In this document: positions 53,198 through 62,111 of the stretch, one piece after another
Numbering within the stretch: the stretch's first letter is position 1
Layout: the number at the start of each line of letters is the position of its first letter
Assembly: GCA_024641945.1 (NCBI GenBank)
Contig: JAHECD010000006.1
Span: forward strand, 1-64,000
From: Rubrivivax sp.
GTDB lineage: Bacteria; Pseudomonadota; Gammaproteobacteria; Burkholderiales; Burkholderiaceae_C
DNA length: 64,000 bases
Direction: 5' to 3'
Made by a program: the position numbers and the translations under genes
The notes under the pieces: generated by a model
What the model was told of the DNA's origin: nothing
Seen by the model: only the letters and a program-made list of their open reading frames with translations
The model's database searches: none

Positions 53198-53453
53198 CGG
53201 CGGCGTGCCGGCTCGTCGCGCCTCGCACCCGCGAGGCCGCGGGGCCGCGGGGCCGCGAAGAGTCGGCCAGGGCGCCGCCGAGCAGAACGCCGTCGCCGTC
53301 GAGGTCGTCAGCACTGAACGTGCCGGTCGATTCGCCACCGCGCTCGAACCCACCGAGTGAAAAGACGTCGGTGGCGGCCTGCGCCGGCGTGTCCGGCACG
53401 ACGACCATCGCGCCGGCCGAGAACGGTGCCGCGTCGACATGTCGACGCTTCAT
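53169..53453 (-). pseudogene. Possible decayed fragment of a PEP-CTERM-type exported protein
   Basis: A 94-codon frame on the minus strand. Its middle, [36 protein letters not shown], resembles the N-terminal part of PEP-CTERM proteins: after the cleavage site, a beta-strand, then a GTFS-DLDGDG repeat. The upstream MKRRHVDAAPFSAGAMVVV would be a broken signal peptide with charges inside the hydrophobic run. The rest after residue 65 is Arg/Ala-rich junk over the tandem repeat, and no PEP-CTERM anchor is present. It overlaps the purH end by 29 bases. If real, it is a truncated relic. It may also be a chance reading frame. Confidence 0.35.
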
Positions 53454-53543
53454 GTCGCGGCTCTTCAGGGATGGCCCGCCCTGTGCCAGGGCGGTCGAGC
53501 GCGCGCTGGCGCGGGTGCCGGGACCAAGAGTCCAGAAGGTAGC
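53198..53543. other. Gap between purH and the acyltransferase gene
   Basis: 346 bases with no intact gene. They hold the candidate PEP-CTERM-like fragment on the minus strand and the GGCCGCGG repeat. No convincing promoter or terminator is seen, although transcription for the downstream plsC-like gene probably starts here or reads through from purH. Confidence 0.6.
53235..53257 (+). repeat. Short tandem repeat GGCCGCGG, about 2.9 copies
   Basis: GGCCGCGG is repeated head to tail nearly three times inside the gap after purH. Such GC-only 8-base repeats are slippage-prone, and this one lies inside the degenerate frame on the minus strand. Confidence 0.8.
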
Positions 53544-54173
53544 ATGCGTCCCATGTCGCTTGCCGAGTTGATGGGCCTGTTGATGGCGTTCCTGACGCGC
53601 CTGATCACCGGGGCGCAGGGCCACTGGAAGGGCAGCCCGCCGATGGCGGAGCAGCGCATCTACTTTGCCAACCACCAGAGCCACTTCGACTGGGTGTTGA
53701 TCTGGGCCGCGCTGCCGCACGACCTGCGCGCGCAGACGCGGCCCATCGCCGCACGTGACTACTGGACCAGCAGCCGCTTCAGGCACTGGCTCACGCGCGA
53801 GGTCTTCAATGCGGTGTACGTCAACCGCCAGCGCACCGACGACCAGGACCCGCTCGAGCCGCTGATCGACGCGCTGCGCAACGGCGACTCCCTCGTCATC
53901 TTTCCCGAGGGAACACGCAGCAACAAGGGCGAGCCGCAGCCGTTCAAGAGCGGGATCTACCACCTGGCCGAGCAGTTCCCGCAGGTGCCGCTGGTGCCCG
54001 TGTGGATCGACAACGTGCAGCGGGTCATGCCCAAGGGTGAGGTCGTGCCGGTGCCGATCCTTTGCACGGCCACCTTTGGCGCGCCGATGCACCTGCAGCC
54101 GGGAGAAGACAAGCGCGATTTTCTCGATCGTGCACGGTCTGCAGCCATCGCGCTCAAGCCTGCCGGATCATGA
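53544..54173 (+). CDS. 1-acyl-sn-glycerol-3-phosphate acyltransferase (PlsC-like)
   Basis: 209-residue lysophosphatidate acyltransferase-like protein. The catalytic HX4D box is FANHQSHFDWVL, and the glycerophosphate-binding FPEGTRSNKGEP follows, then VPLVPVWIDNVQRVMPKGE. AGAAGG lies 6 bases before ATG 53544. The stop overlaps the start of the CdsA-like gene, so both are made together, suggesting a phosphatidate to CDP-diacylglycerol branch. Confidence 0.9.
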   Translation: MRPMSLAELMGLLMAFLTRLITGAQGHWKGSPPMAEQRIYFANHQSHFDWVLIWAALPHDLRAQTRPIAARDYWTSSRFRHWLTREVFNAVYVNRQRTDDQDPLEPLIDALRNGDSLVIFPEGTRSNKGEPQPFKSGIYHLAEQFPQVPLVPVWIDNVQRVMPKGEVVPVPILCTATFGAPMHLQPGEDKRDFLDRARSAAIALKPAGS

Positions 54174-55138
54174 ACTGGCTGGCCCGACTGACGGTCAACG
54201 AGCAGGTGAGCGCCCTGTTCGTCGCGCTTTTCGGCGGGCTCGTCCTCGTCACCGGCGCCGCAGTGCTGAGTTCGCTGCGGGAACATGGTTATGCGACGAC
54301 CCTGCGCCAGGCGCAGTTCATGCGCGACCTGCGCGCCGTGTGGGTCGGCGCGGTGGTCTTCTGGATCGCCTGGATCTCGGGTGCCACCGGCGCCACCATG
54401 GCGGTCGGGTTGTTCTCCTTTCTTGCGCTGCGCGAATTCATCACGCTGGTCCACACCCGCCGCGGTGATCACCGCAGCCTGCTGCTCGCCTTCTTCGTCG
54501 TGCTTCCGCTGCAATTCATCTTCGTCGGCACACGCAGCTTCGACCTTTTCTCGGTCTTCATTCCGGTGTATGTGTTTCTCGCGATCCCCGTGGCCAGTGC
54601 GCTGGCCGGGGACCCCGAGCGCTTTCTCGAGCGCAATGCCAAGATCCAGTGGGGCATCATGGTCTGCGTATACGGGCTGAGCCACCTGCCGGCGCTGCTG
54701 CTGCTGCAATTGCCAGGCTACGACGGGCGCGGCGCCTTTCTGCTGTTCTTCCTGGTCGTGGTGGCCGCCGTCGCACAGATCTCTCAGGAACTCGCCAGCC
54801 GGCGGCTGCGTCGGCGGCCGGTGGCGCGCCATATCGACCGCTCGTTCTCCGTGCGCAGCTGGCTCGGGGGCGTCGCCGCCGCAGCGTTGGTCGGTGCGGC
54901 GCTCTGGTGGATCACACCTTTCGATGCGCTGCGCGCCGCCGCGATGGCCGCGCTCTCGGGCGCCTGCGGGACGCTCGGCGACCTGGTGATGCGCGCGCTG
55001 AAAAAGGACGCCGGCGTGCGCTGGTGGGGCAACCGCAGTTCGGTCACTGGCGCGGTGGGCCTGCTCGACCGCGTCGCGCCGCTGTGTTTTGCGGCGCCGA
55101 TCTTCTTCCACTCGGTGCGCTGGTATTTCAGCGCGTGA
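54170..55138 (+). CDS. CdsA-like integral membrane protein with degenerate signature
   Basis: 322-residue membrane protein with about eight hydrophobic segments, resembling phosphatidate cytidylyltransferase. The C-terminal signature region (residues 270-303) reads [19 protein letters not shown], then [14 protein letters not shown]. Active CdsA has S-x-x-KR, GVKD, PGHGG and DRxD here. Of these only parts (GDL, LK, DR) are kept, and KD, the PGHGG box and the last Asp are replaced. It may be a paralogue with altered or no activity. Its ATG overlaps the acyltransferase stop (ATGA). Confidence 0.82.
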   Translation: MNWLARLTVNEQVSALFVALFGGLVLVTGAAVLSSLREHGYATTLRQAQFMRDLRAVWVGAVVFWIAWISGATGATMAVGLFSFLALREFITLVHTRRGDHRSLLLAFFVVLPLQFIFVGTRSFDLFSVFIPVYVFLAIPVASALAGDPERFLERNAKIQWGIMVCVYGLSHLPALLLLQLPGYDGRGAFLLFFLVVVAAVAQISQELASRRLRRRPVARHIDRSFSVRSWLGGVAAAALVGAALWWITPFDALRAAAMAALSGACGTLGDLVMRALKKDAGVRWWGNRSSVTGAVGLLDRVAPLCFAAPIFFHSVRWYFSA

Positions 55139-55140
55139 CG

Positions 55141-55695
55141 ATGGCGCTGCGCATCCTCGGCATCGACCCCGGCCTGCAGCGCACCGGCTTCGGCGTCATC
55201 GACGCCGATGGCCCGCGCCTGGCCTACGTGGCGAGCGGCACCATCAGCACGCTGGAGGCGCCGCGCGGCGACCTGCCGGGACGACTGAAGCTCATCTTCG
55301 ACGGCGTGGCCGAGGTCGTGCAGCGCTACCAGCCGCAGTGCGCGTCGGTGGAAATCGTCTTCGTGAACGTCAATCCGCAGAGCACGCTCCTGCTGGGCCA
55401 GGCACGTGGTGCCGCGCTCGCCGCGCTGGTCTCGGGCAGCCTGCCGGTGTCGGAATACACGGCCCTGCAGATGAAGAAAGCGATCGTCGGGCACGGCCTG
55501 GCCAACAAATCGCAGGTGCAGGAAATGGTGCGCCGCCTGCTGGCGCTGCCCGGCCTGCCGGGCAAGGATGCCGCCGACGCGCTCGGCCTGGCGATCTCGC
55601 ATGCCCATGCCGGTGCATCATTGACGGCATTGGCCCAAGCTTCGCCGCTGCAGCGGCGCCAACATGCGCAGTACCGCAAGGGCCGCGTCTACTGA
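55141..55695 (+). CDS. ruvC: Holliday junction resolvase RuvC
   Basis: Endonuclease that cuts Holliday junctions in recombination repair. Motifs are [15 protein letters not shown] (catalytic Asp8), [21 protein letters not shown] (Glu) and [17 protein letters not shown] (two Asp). Length is 184 residues. It starts 2 bases after the CdsA-like gene. ruvA and ruvB are not next to it, unlike the usual ruvCAB order. Confidence 0.97.
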   Translation: MALRILGIDPGLQRTGFGVIDADGPRLAYVASGTISTLEAPRGDLPGRLKLIFDGVAEVVQRYQPQCASVEIVFVNVNPQSTLLLGQARGAALAALVSGSLPVSEYTALQMKKAIVGHGLANKSQVQEMVRRLLALPGLPGKDAADALGLAISHAHAGASLTALAQASPLQRRQHAQYRKGRVY

Positions 55696-55711
55696 GTACC
55701 CAGGAGTCCCG

Positions 55712-56413
55712 ATGATGAACGCCCCCGTGAGCACCCAATGGATTTCGATCTCCCCCGGATTCGAGGGCTACCTCGCGCTGCCGCCGGCCGGTCACGGCCC
55801 GGGCCTGGTGCTGTTCCAGGAGATCTTCGGCGTCAACGCGCACATCCAGGCCGTGGCCGAACAGTACGCGCTCGACGGCTTCGTCGTGCTCGCGCCCGAC
55901 GTCTTCTGGCGCCAGGCGCCGCGGGTCGAACTCGGCTACGACGGTGCCGACCGCCAGCAGGCTTTCACGCTGATGCAGGGTTATGCCGGGCCGGACGCGC
56001 TGGCCGACATCGCGGCGAGCGTGAAGACGCTGCGTGCGCGGCCCGAGGTCGGCGCGGCCAGGGTCGGTGCCGTCGGCTATTGCATGGGCGGGCGACTGGC
56101 CTACCTGGCCGCCGCGACTTCGGACGTCGACGCTGCGGTGGCTTTCTATGGCGGGGGCATCCAGACACAACTCGACCGCGTGGGCTCGATCAAGTGTCCG
56201 GTGCAGTTTCACTATGCCGAGCGCGACGACAACATTCCGATGAGCGCCGTCGAATCGGTGCGGCAGGCGATGGCCGGCAAGCCTGCAGAGATCCATGTCT
56301 ACCCCGGCGCCACCCACGGCTTCAACTGCTGGGCGCGGGCGTCGTACCACGCGCCGAGCGCCGCGCTCTCGCACGGCCGTGCCACGGCGTTCCTGGCCAG
56401 CGCGCTGTTCTGA
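55712..56413 (+). CDS. Dienelactone hydrolase family protein
   Basis: 233-residue alpha/beta hydrolase of the DLH family. The nucleophile is Cys in VGYCMGGRLAY, the Asp is in YAERDDNIPMS, and the His in PGATHGFNCW. It starts FEGYLALPPAGHGPGLVLFQEIFGVNAHIQ, the family signature including an EIFG motif. In catabolic loci it hydrolyses dienelactone; here no chlorocatechol genes are adjacent, so the substrate is unknown. Two adjacent ATGs (55712, 55715) lie after a CAGGAG site. Confidence 0.92.
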   Translation: MMNAPVSTQWISISPGFEGYLALPPAGHGPGLVLFQEIFGVNAHIQAVAEQYALDGFVVLAPDVFWRQAPRVELGYDGADRQQAFTLMQGYAGPDALADIAASVKTLRARPEVGAARVGAVGYCMGGRLAYLAAATSDVDAAVAFYGGGIQTQLDRVGSIKCPVQFHYAERDDNIPMSAVESVRQAMAGKPAEIHVYPGATHGFNCWARASYHAPSAALSHGRATAFLASALF

Positions 56414-56456
56414 AGTCGACGCGGCAGCGCCGGACGCAGCGCAGCCGCGCGCCGCA

Positions 56457-56642
56457 CTACAGCATCACGGCCAGCCGTTCGAGGATCAGCACCGCGAAGA
56501 ATCCTAACGCCGCCAGCACCGTCCACTTGACGATGACCAGCCCGCGCCGCCGCCACGCGACCTCGTTCGTGGCGATATACATGCCGAAGCAGAGCATGCC
56601 CGCCAGCAGCAGCAGGCCGAACACGAGGCGGAAGATCAGCAT
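56457..56642 (-). CDS. Small two-helix membrane protein
   Basis: 61-residue hydrophobic protein with two membrane segments (LIFRLVFGLLLLAGMLCFGMYIAT, then LVIVKWTVLAALGFFAVLILERLAVML). A basic WRRRG loop separates them, so both ends probably face the periplasm. Function unknown. Similar small proteins occur next to lpxC in Burkholderiales. The start at 56642 has no strong Shine-Dalgarno. It lies 88 bases downstream of lpxC on the same strand. Confidence 0.7.
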   Translation of the reverse strand: MLIFRLVFGLLLLAGMLCFGMYIATNEVAWRRRGLVIVKWTVLAALGFFAVLILERLAVML

Positions 56643-56730
56643 TCGAGCCGCGACCTTCCGGTGAGCGCATGGACCGGACCGCACGCCACCGCACGGCGCG
56701 AGCGACCGGACCTCGTGTGCCGGGCCGGCG

Positions 56731-57666
56731 TCACCATGCGGGCGCCAGCGCGGCCAGACCGGCCGGTGCCTTCGACTCGTCCTGGAACGTGACGATGTCA
56801 TAGGCACTCTCGTCGGCCAGCAGTGCCCGCAGCAGCCGGTTGTTCAACGCGTGCCCGCTCTTGAACGCGACGTAGTGCGCGAGCATCGGCTTGCCGGCGA
56901 TGTGCAGATCGCCGATGGCGTCGAGGATCTTGTGTTTGACAAACTCGTCGTCGTAACGCAACCCGTCGGAATTGAGCACCCGGTAGTCGTCGACCACGAT
57001 CACGTTGTCCATGCTGCCGCCCAGGCCCAGCCCGCGCGCGCGCATCATCTCGACGTCTTTCGTGAACCCGAAGGTGCGGGCGCGTGCGATGTCGCGTTTG
57101 TAGCGCCCGGAGCCCATGTCGAACTCCACCCGCTGGCCCGTCGCGTTGACCGCCGGGTGGTCGAATTCGATCTCGAACGTCAGCTTGTAGCCGTCGAACG
57201 GCTCGAGACGCGCCCACTTCAGGGAGGTGCCCTCGCCCTCGCGCAGCTCGACCGGTTTCTTCACGCGGATGAAGCGCTTGGGCGCCTTCTGCACCTCGAT
57301 GCCCGCGCTCTGAAGAAGAAAGACGAAGCTCGCGGCAGAGCCGTCGAGAATCGGCACCTCTTCCGCCGAGATGTCGACGAACAGGTTGTCCAGGCCCAGC
57401 CCGGCACACGCCGACATCAGGTGCTCGATGGTCTGCACCTTGGGTGCGCCGGGGTCGCCGCCCGCGCTGATGGTGGACGCCATGCGGGTATCGCTGACCG
57501 CCATCGCGTTCACGGGGATATCCACGGGCACCGGCAGGTCGACACGGCGGAAGACGACACCGGTGTCGGGGGGCGCCGGCCGCAGCGTGAGCTCGACCTT
57601 GCGGCCGCTGTGCACGCCCACGCCGACAGCGCGGGTCAGGCTCTTGATGGTTCTTTGAGCGAGCAT
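56731..57666 (-). CDS. lpxC: UDP-3-O-acyl-N-acetylglucosamine deacetylase LpxC
   Basis: Zinc amidase for the first committed step of lipid A synthesis. Zinc-site motifs are [16 protein letters not shown], then [21 protein letters not shown] (His, Asp), and catalytic His in [15 protein letters not shown]. Length is 311 residues from ATG 57666. It follows ftsZ by 121 bases on the same strand, its usual position at the end of the dcw cluster. Confidence 0.98.
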   Translation of the reverse strand: MLAQRTIKSLTRAVGVGVHSGRKVELTLRPAPPDTGVVFRRVDLPVPVDIPVNAMAVSDTRMASTISAGGDPGAPKVQTIEHLMSACAGLGLDNLFVDISAEEVPILDGSAASFVFLLQSAGIEVQKAPKRFIRVKKPVELREGEGTSLKWARLEPFDGYKLTFEIEFDHPAVNATGQRVEFDMGSGRYKRDIARARTFGFTKDVEMMRARGLGLGGSMDNVIVVDDYRVLNSDGLRYDDEFVKHKILDAIGDLHIAGKPMLAHYVAFKSGHALNNRLLRALLADESAYDIVTFQDESKAPAGLAALAPAW

Positions 57667-57787
57667 GGACGGATTGTCCCGCACCCGGGACAACACCGCA
57701 GGCGGACCGCCAACGCAGGCCAGGCAGGTTCACCGGCGGCGCCCGCCCGAAAAGGCGGATGCCGCCGGCGCCGCGGGTGAGGCCCGG

Positions 57788-59014
57788 TCAGTCCGCCTGC
57801 TTGCGCAGGAAGGCCGGGATCTCGATCTCGTCCATGCCGTTGCTCGACAGTGCCTCGACCTTGGAGCGAGCGCTGCGCCAGACGCTGGGCGTGTTGAGCC
57901 CGGTGTAGTCGGCCGCAGGCGCGCCGCCTGGCGTACCCGGCGTGGCGATCGCCTGGTTCAGCACCGGCACATGGTTGTCGGTGCCCGTGCGCAGGCCCTG
58001 CATCGGTTGCGCCACGGCATGGGACTGGACCACGGTCAGCGGCGCCTGCGCCTTGCGCGACACCGACGACAGGCCGGTGGCGATCACGGTCACGCGCAGC
58101 TGGTCGCCCAGGCTCTCGTCGTAGGCGGCACCGTAGATCACGTGCGCGTCGTCGGCGGCGTACATGCGGATCGTATTCATCGCGGTGCGCGACTCCATCA
58201 GCTTGAACGTGCCCTTGGCGGCCGCGATCAGCACCAGCACGCCGCGCGCGCCGGACAGGTCGATGCCCTCCAGCAGCGGGCAGGCCACGGCCGCCTCCGC
58301 CGCCTTCTTGGCGCGGTCCGGACCGGTCGCGATGGCGGTGCCCATCATGGCCTTGCCCGGCTCGCTCATCACCGTCTTCACGTCCTCGAAGTCGACGTTG
58401 ACGAGCGCGTCCATGTGGATGATGTCGCTGATGCCGCCCACCGCGTTCTTCAACACGTCGTTGGCGTGCGCGAAGGCGGCTTCCTGCGTCACGTCCTCGC
58501 CCATGACCTCGAGCAGCTTCTCGTTCAGCACGACGATCAGCGAGTCGACGTTGGCTTCGAGCTCCTGCACGCCGACGTCCGCCTGCTTGCTGCGGCGCGG
58601 GCCTTCGAACTCGAACGGCTTGGTCACCACGCCGACGGTGAGGATGCCCATCTCCTTGGCCACACGTGCGATCACGCTCGCCGCACCGGTGCCCGTGCCG
58701 CCACCCATGCCGGCGGTGATGAAGAGCATGTGCGCACCCTGGATCGCGCCGCGGATGCTGTCCACCGCGCTCTCGGCCGCCGCACGTCCGGCTTCCGGTT
58801 TGGAACCCGCACCGAGACCCGACGTGCCCAGCTGCACCAGCGTGCCGGCGCTGCTGCGGCTGAGCGACTGCGCGTCGGTATTCGCAGCGATGAACTCCAC
58901 GCCGATCACCTTCTGCGTGATCATGTGCTCGACGGCGTTGCCGCCGCCGCCGCCGACGCCGATCACCTTGATCTGGGTGCCCTGGTCGAATTCCTCGATC
59001 ATTTCGATTGCCAT
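57788..59014 (-). CDS. ftsZ: Cell division protein FtsZ
   Basis: Tubulin-like GTPase that forms the division ring. The nucleotide-binding N-terminal part starts IKVIGVGGGGGNAVEHMI; the GTP signature is GGGTGTGAASVIA; the T7 loop is DFEDVKTVM. The linker (about residues 320-390) is followed by the conserved C-terminal peptide EIPAFLRKQAD that binds FtsA. Length is 408 residues. An AAGGAGAG site lies before ATG 59014. Its SlmA antagonist is also encoded in this window. Confidence 0.98.
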   Translation of the reverse strand: MAIEMIEEFDQGTQIKVIGVGGGGGNAVEHMITQKVIGVEFIAANTDAQSLSRSSAGTLVQLGTSGLGAGSKPEAGRAAAESAVDSIRGAIQGAHMLFITAGMGGGTGTGAASVIARVAKEMGILTVGVVTKPFEFEGPRRSKQADVGVQELEANVDSLIVVLNEKLLEVMGEDVTQEAAFAHANDVLKNAVGGISDIIHMDALVNVDFEDVKTVMSEPGKAMMGTAIATGPDRAKKAAEAAVACPLLEGIDLSGARGVLVLIAAAKGTFKLMESRTAMNTIRMYAADDAHVIYGAAYDESLGDQLRVTVIATGLSSVSRKAQAPLTVVQSHAVAQPMQGLRTGTDNHVPVLNQAIATPGTPGGAPAADYTGLNTPSVWRSARSKVEALSSNGMDEIEIPAFLRKQAD

Positions 59015-59119
59015 TTGCTCTCTCCTTGCCGGTTAGCAGTTGCCATCCATACACAAACAACGTGGCGCGGGTGTTTGCCCCTGTTCTTCGGTCCTCGCGC
59101 CGCTCATGAAAACGAATCC

Positions 59120-60352
59120 TTAGAAATTTCCGAGAAACCAGTCCTTGGCGCGGCTCACCACGCTCTTGACCGCTCCCGCCTGACCGGCGGCCTTCTGGCC
59201 GCGCGTGCGCGCGATGCGCGCCTCCTCCAACAACCCCATCGCGGTGGCCGAGCGCGGGTTGGACACCATGTCGTACAGCGCACCGCTGTACGTGGGCAAC
59301 CCCTTGCGCACGGGCTTGAGGAAGATGTCCTCGCCCAGTTCGACCATGCCCGGCATCACCGCCGAGCCCCCCGTCAAAACGATGCCTGACGAGAGCAGTT
59401 CCTCGTAACCGCTGTCGCGGATCACCTGGTGCACGAGCGAGAAGATCTCTTCCACCCGCGGCTCGATCACACCCGCCAGAGCCTGGCGGCTCAGCATGCG
59501 CGGTGCGCGGTCGCCGAGGCCGGGCACCTCGACCTGTTCCGACGGATCGGCCAGCAGTTGCTTGGCCACGCCGTACTCGACCTTGATCTCCTCGGCATCT
59601 TTCGTCGGCGTGCGCAGCGCCATCGCGATGTCGCTCGTGATCAGGTCGCCGGCAATCGGGATCACGGCGGTGTGGCGCACCGAGCCGTCGGTATAGATCT
59701 GCACGTCGGTGGTGCCGGCGCCGATGTCGACGAGCGCGACGCCGAGGTCTTTCTCGTCGTCGGTCAACACCCCCGAGGCGCTGGCACTCGGGTTCAGCAC
59801 GAGGCGCTCGACCTCCAGACCACAACGGCGCACGCACTTGAGGATGTTCTCGGCCGCGCTCTGCGCGCCGGTCACGATGTGCACCTTGACCTCCAGGCGC
59901 GAGCCGCTCATGCCGATCGGCTCCTTCACCTCGTGCCCGTCGATGATGAATTCCTGCGGCTCGACGAGCAGCACACGCTGGTCGTTCGGGATGTTGATCG
60001 CCTTCGCCGTCTCGACCACACGCGCCACGTCGGTCGGCGTGACCTCGCGGTTGTCGCGCACGATCACCATGCCGGTGGAGTTCTGGCCGCGGATGTGGCT
60101 GCCGGTGATGCCGGTGTAGACGCTCGTGATCTTGCAGGCAGCCATCATCTCGGCCTCCTTCAAGGCCTGCTGGATGCTCTGCACGGTGGCATCGATATTG
60201 ACGACGACACCCCGCTTCAGGCCGTGCGTGGTGGCCACGCCGAGGCCGGCGACACGCAGGCCGCCGTCCGGCATGACCTCGCCCACCACGGCCATCACCT
60301 TGGCGGTTCCGATGTCCAGGCCGACGACCATGTCCTTCGTGTCCTTGGCCAT
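59120..60352 (-). CDS. ftsA: Cell division protein FtsA
   Basis: Actin-like protein that ties FtsZ to the membrane. It starts VGLDIGTAKVMAVVGEV; the ATP-binding regions are DIGAGTTDVQIYTDGS and IVLTGGSAVMPGMVEL. The membrane-targeting amphipathic tail is SVVSRAKDWFLGNF. Length is 410 residues. Its ATG shares one base with the ftsQ stop (TGATG), so translation is coupled. 105 bases separate it from ftsZ. Confidence 0.98.
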   Translation of the reverse strand: MAKDTKDMVVGLDIGTAKVMAVVGEVMPDGGLRVAGLGVATTHGLKRGVVVNIDATVQSIQQALKEAEMMAACKITSVYTGITGSHIRGQNSTGMVIVRDNREVTPTDVARVVETAKAINIPNDQRVLLVEPQEFIIDGHEVKEPIGMSGSRLEVKVHIVTGAQSAAENILKCVRRCGLEVERLVLNPSASASGVLTDDEKDLGVALVDIGAGTTDVQIYTDGSVRHTAVIPIAGDLITSDIAMALRTPTKDAEEIKVEYGVAKQLLADPSEQVEVPGLGDRAPRMLSRQALAGVIEPRVEEIFSLVHQVIRDSGYEELLSSGIVLTGGSAVMPGMVELGEDIFLKPVRKGLPTYSGALYDMVSNPRSATAMGLLEEARIARTRGQKAAGQAGAVKSVVSRAKDWFLGNF

Positions 60353-61137
60353 CAGTTGCTCCTCTGGGGCGCGCTCGCGGCGGCCGTCGTTGTGATGCCT
60401 CGCAGCCGCACCGCATACCCGTCGGGGTGGCGCAGGTCGGCGTACAGCAGCGGGCTCTTGAAATGTCCGTTCACCTGCGCAAAGGTGCGCACGAAGCGGT
60501 CGGCGCGCGCGACCACCTCGTCGTCGCTGCCGCGGCCGAGTTCGACCGCCGTATCGCCGTCGAGCTCGGCGCGCCACGAGCCGCGGCCGGACAGGTGCAG
60601 TTCCATCAGCTCGCGGTCGAGGCGCTGCATCAGCGGCTGCAGGCGCCGCAGCATCGCCAGCATCTGCGCCGACCGTCCTTCGGGGCCGGCCAGCAGCGGC
60701 AGGCCCTCGTCCTCGACGTCGCCCACGTTGGCCTCGAAGACTTCGCCGAAATCGTTGACCAGCTTCTCCTCTTCGTCCTCGCCCTCCCAGCGCGCCGCGG
60801 CCCGGTGCTCCTCCAGACGCACCGCCATGCGGTCGGGCCAGACCCGGCGCACGACCGCGTGGCGCACCCAGGGCACGGACTCGAAGGCCGCCCGCGCGAC
60901 GCCGAGGTCGAAGCTGAAGAAGTTGCCCTTCAGGCGCGGCGTGGTGTTGGCACGGATCGTCGTCACGCTGCTGCGCTGCAGGTCGCCTTCGAGCTGGATC
61001 GCACGCACCGGGAACCACGGCGCGCGCACCAGCCACAGCACGCCCGCCGCCGCCAGCGTCACGCCGGCGAGCGCAAAGACGGCGGTCGACACGCCATTCA
61101 TCAAGCGCACGTCCGACGGCAGGGCGACGGTGGCCAT
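60352..61137 (-). CDS. ftsQ: Cell division protein FtsQ
   Basis: Bitopic divisome protein. One N-terminal membrane helix (VSTAVFALAGVTLAAAGVLWLV) is followed by a POTRA-like domain (FPVRAIQLEGDLQRSSVTTIRAN), then the beta-domain with VREWPDR-like VRRVWPDRMAVRLEEH. The C-terminus ends with an Arg/Thr-rich tail. Length is 261 residues. Its ATG shares one base with the ddl stop (TGATG). Confidence 0.97.
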   Translation of the reverse strand: MATVALPSDVRLMNGVSTAVFALAGVTLAAAGVLWLVRAPWFPVRAIQLEGDLQRSSVTTIRANTTPRLKGNFFSFDLGVARAAFESVPWVRHAVVRRVWPDRMAVRLEEHRAAARWEGEDEEEKLVNDFGEVFEANVGDVEDEGLPLLAGPEGRSAQMLAMLRRLQPLMQRLDRELMELHLSGRGSWRAELDGDTAVELGRGSDDEVVARADRFVRTFAQVNGHFKSPLLYADLRHPDGYAVRLRGITTTAAASAPQRSN

Positions 61138-62111
61138 CAGGCTTGCGCCTCCTTGGCCGGTGTATCCAGTGCAGCGTCGGCCAGCAGGCGCACACACAAC
61201 TGTTCGTAGCTGATGCCGGCGGCGCGGGCCGACATCGGTACCAGCGAATGCCCCGTCATGCCGGGCGACGTGTTCATCTCCAGCAGGAACGGCTTGCGGT
61301 CGCTGGCGCGGATCATCAGGTCGGCACGCCCCCAGCCGCGGCAGCCGAGCGTGCGGTAGGCGGCCAGCACGATGCGCTGGATCTCGGCCTCCTCGTCGGC
61401 CGGCAGCCCGCTCGGGCAGTGGTATTGCGTGACGTCGGTGAAGTACTTGTTCTGGTAGTCGTACGCCCCTTCGGGCGCGACGATCCGGATCACCGGCAGC
61501 GCCTGCGCATCCGCGCCGCTGCCGAGCACCGGGCAGGTGACCTCGTCGCCTTCGATGAATTCCTCGCACAGCACGTCGGGGTCGTAGGCCGCCGCGAGCG
61601 TCACCGCATCCTGCATCTGCGAATACCCGACGACCTTGGTGACGCCAATCGACGAGCCCTCGCGCGGCGGCTTCACGATCAGCGGCAGGCCCAGCGTATC
61701 CGGCACCGCGACCACGTCCCCGCGCTGCTGGCGGTCGGGCGCGAGCCACACCCAGCGCGGCGTCGGCAGGCCCTCGGCGAGCCAGACGCGTTTGGTCATC
61801 ACCTTGTCCATCGCGATCGCGCTGGCCATGATGCCGCTGCCGGTGTAGGGCAGGCCGAGCAGTTCGAGCGCGCCCTGCACCGAACCGTCCTCGCCCATGC
61901 GCCCGTGCAGCGCGATGAATACGCGCTTGAAGCCCAGGCGCTTGAGCTCGACCAGGTCGCGCTCGGCCGGATCGAACGCATGCGCATCGACGCCCTGCGC
62001 CTTGAGCGCATTCAGCACGCCCGCGCCCGACATCAGCGAGACCTCGCGTTCGGCGCTGCGGCCGCCCATCAGTACCGCCGTCTTGCCGAGTGTCTTGGTG
62101 TCGATATTCAC
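61137..62111 (-). CDS. ddl: D-alanine--D-alanine ligase
   Basis: ATP-grasp enzyme that makes the D-Ala-D-Ala dipeptide of peptidoglycan. Motifs: [17 protein letters not shown] at the start, [23 protein letters not shown], the ATP-grasp lid [13 protein letters not shown], and [18 protein letters not shown]. Length is 324 residues. Starts at GTG 62111, overlapping the murC stop (GTGA). Confidence 0.98.
   Translation of the reverse strand: MNIDTKTLGKTAVLMGGRSAEREVSLMSGAGVLNALKAQGVDAHAFDPAERDLVELKRLGFKRVFIALHGRMGEDGSVQGALELLGLPYTGSGIMASAIAMDKVMTKRVWLAEGLPTPRWVWLAPDRQQRGDVVAVPDTLGLPLIVKPPREGSSIGVTKVVGYSQMQDAVTLAAAYDPDVLCEEFIEGDEVTCPVLGSGADAQALPVIRIVAPEGAYDYQNKYFTDVTQYHCPSGLPADEEAEIQRIVLAAYRTLGCRGWGRADLMIRASDRKPFLLEMNTSPGMTGHSLVPMSARAAGISYEQLCVRLLADAALDTPAKEAQA

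Noticed and set aside
57636-60416. 926-residue open frame on the minus strand
   Set aside because: Overlaps ftsZ and ftsA in another frame on the same strand; composition is Arg/Gly/His-rich and the real genes are certain.
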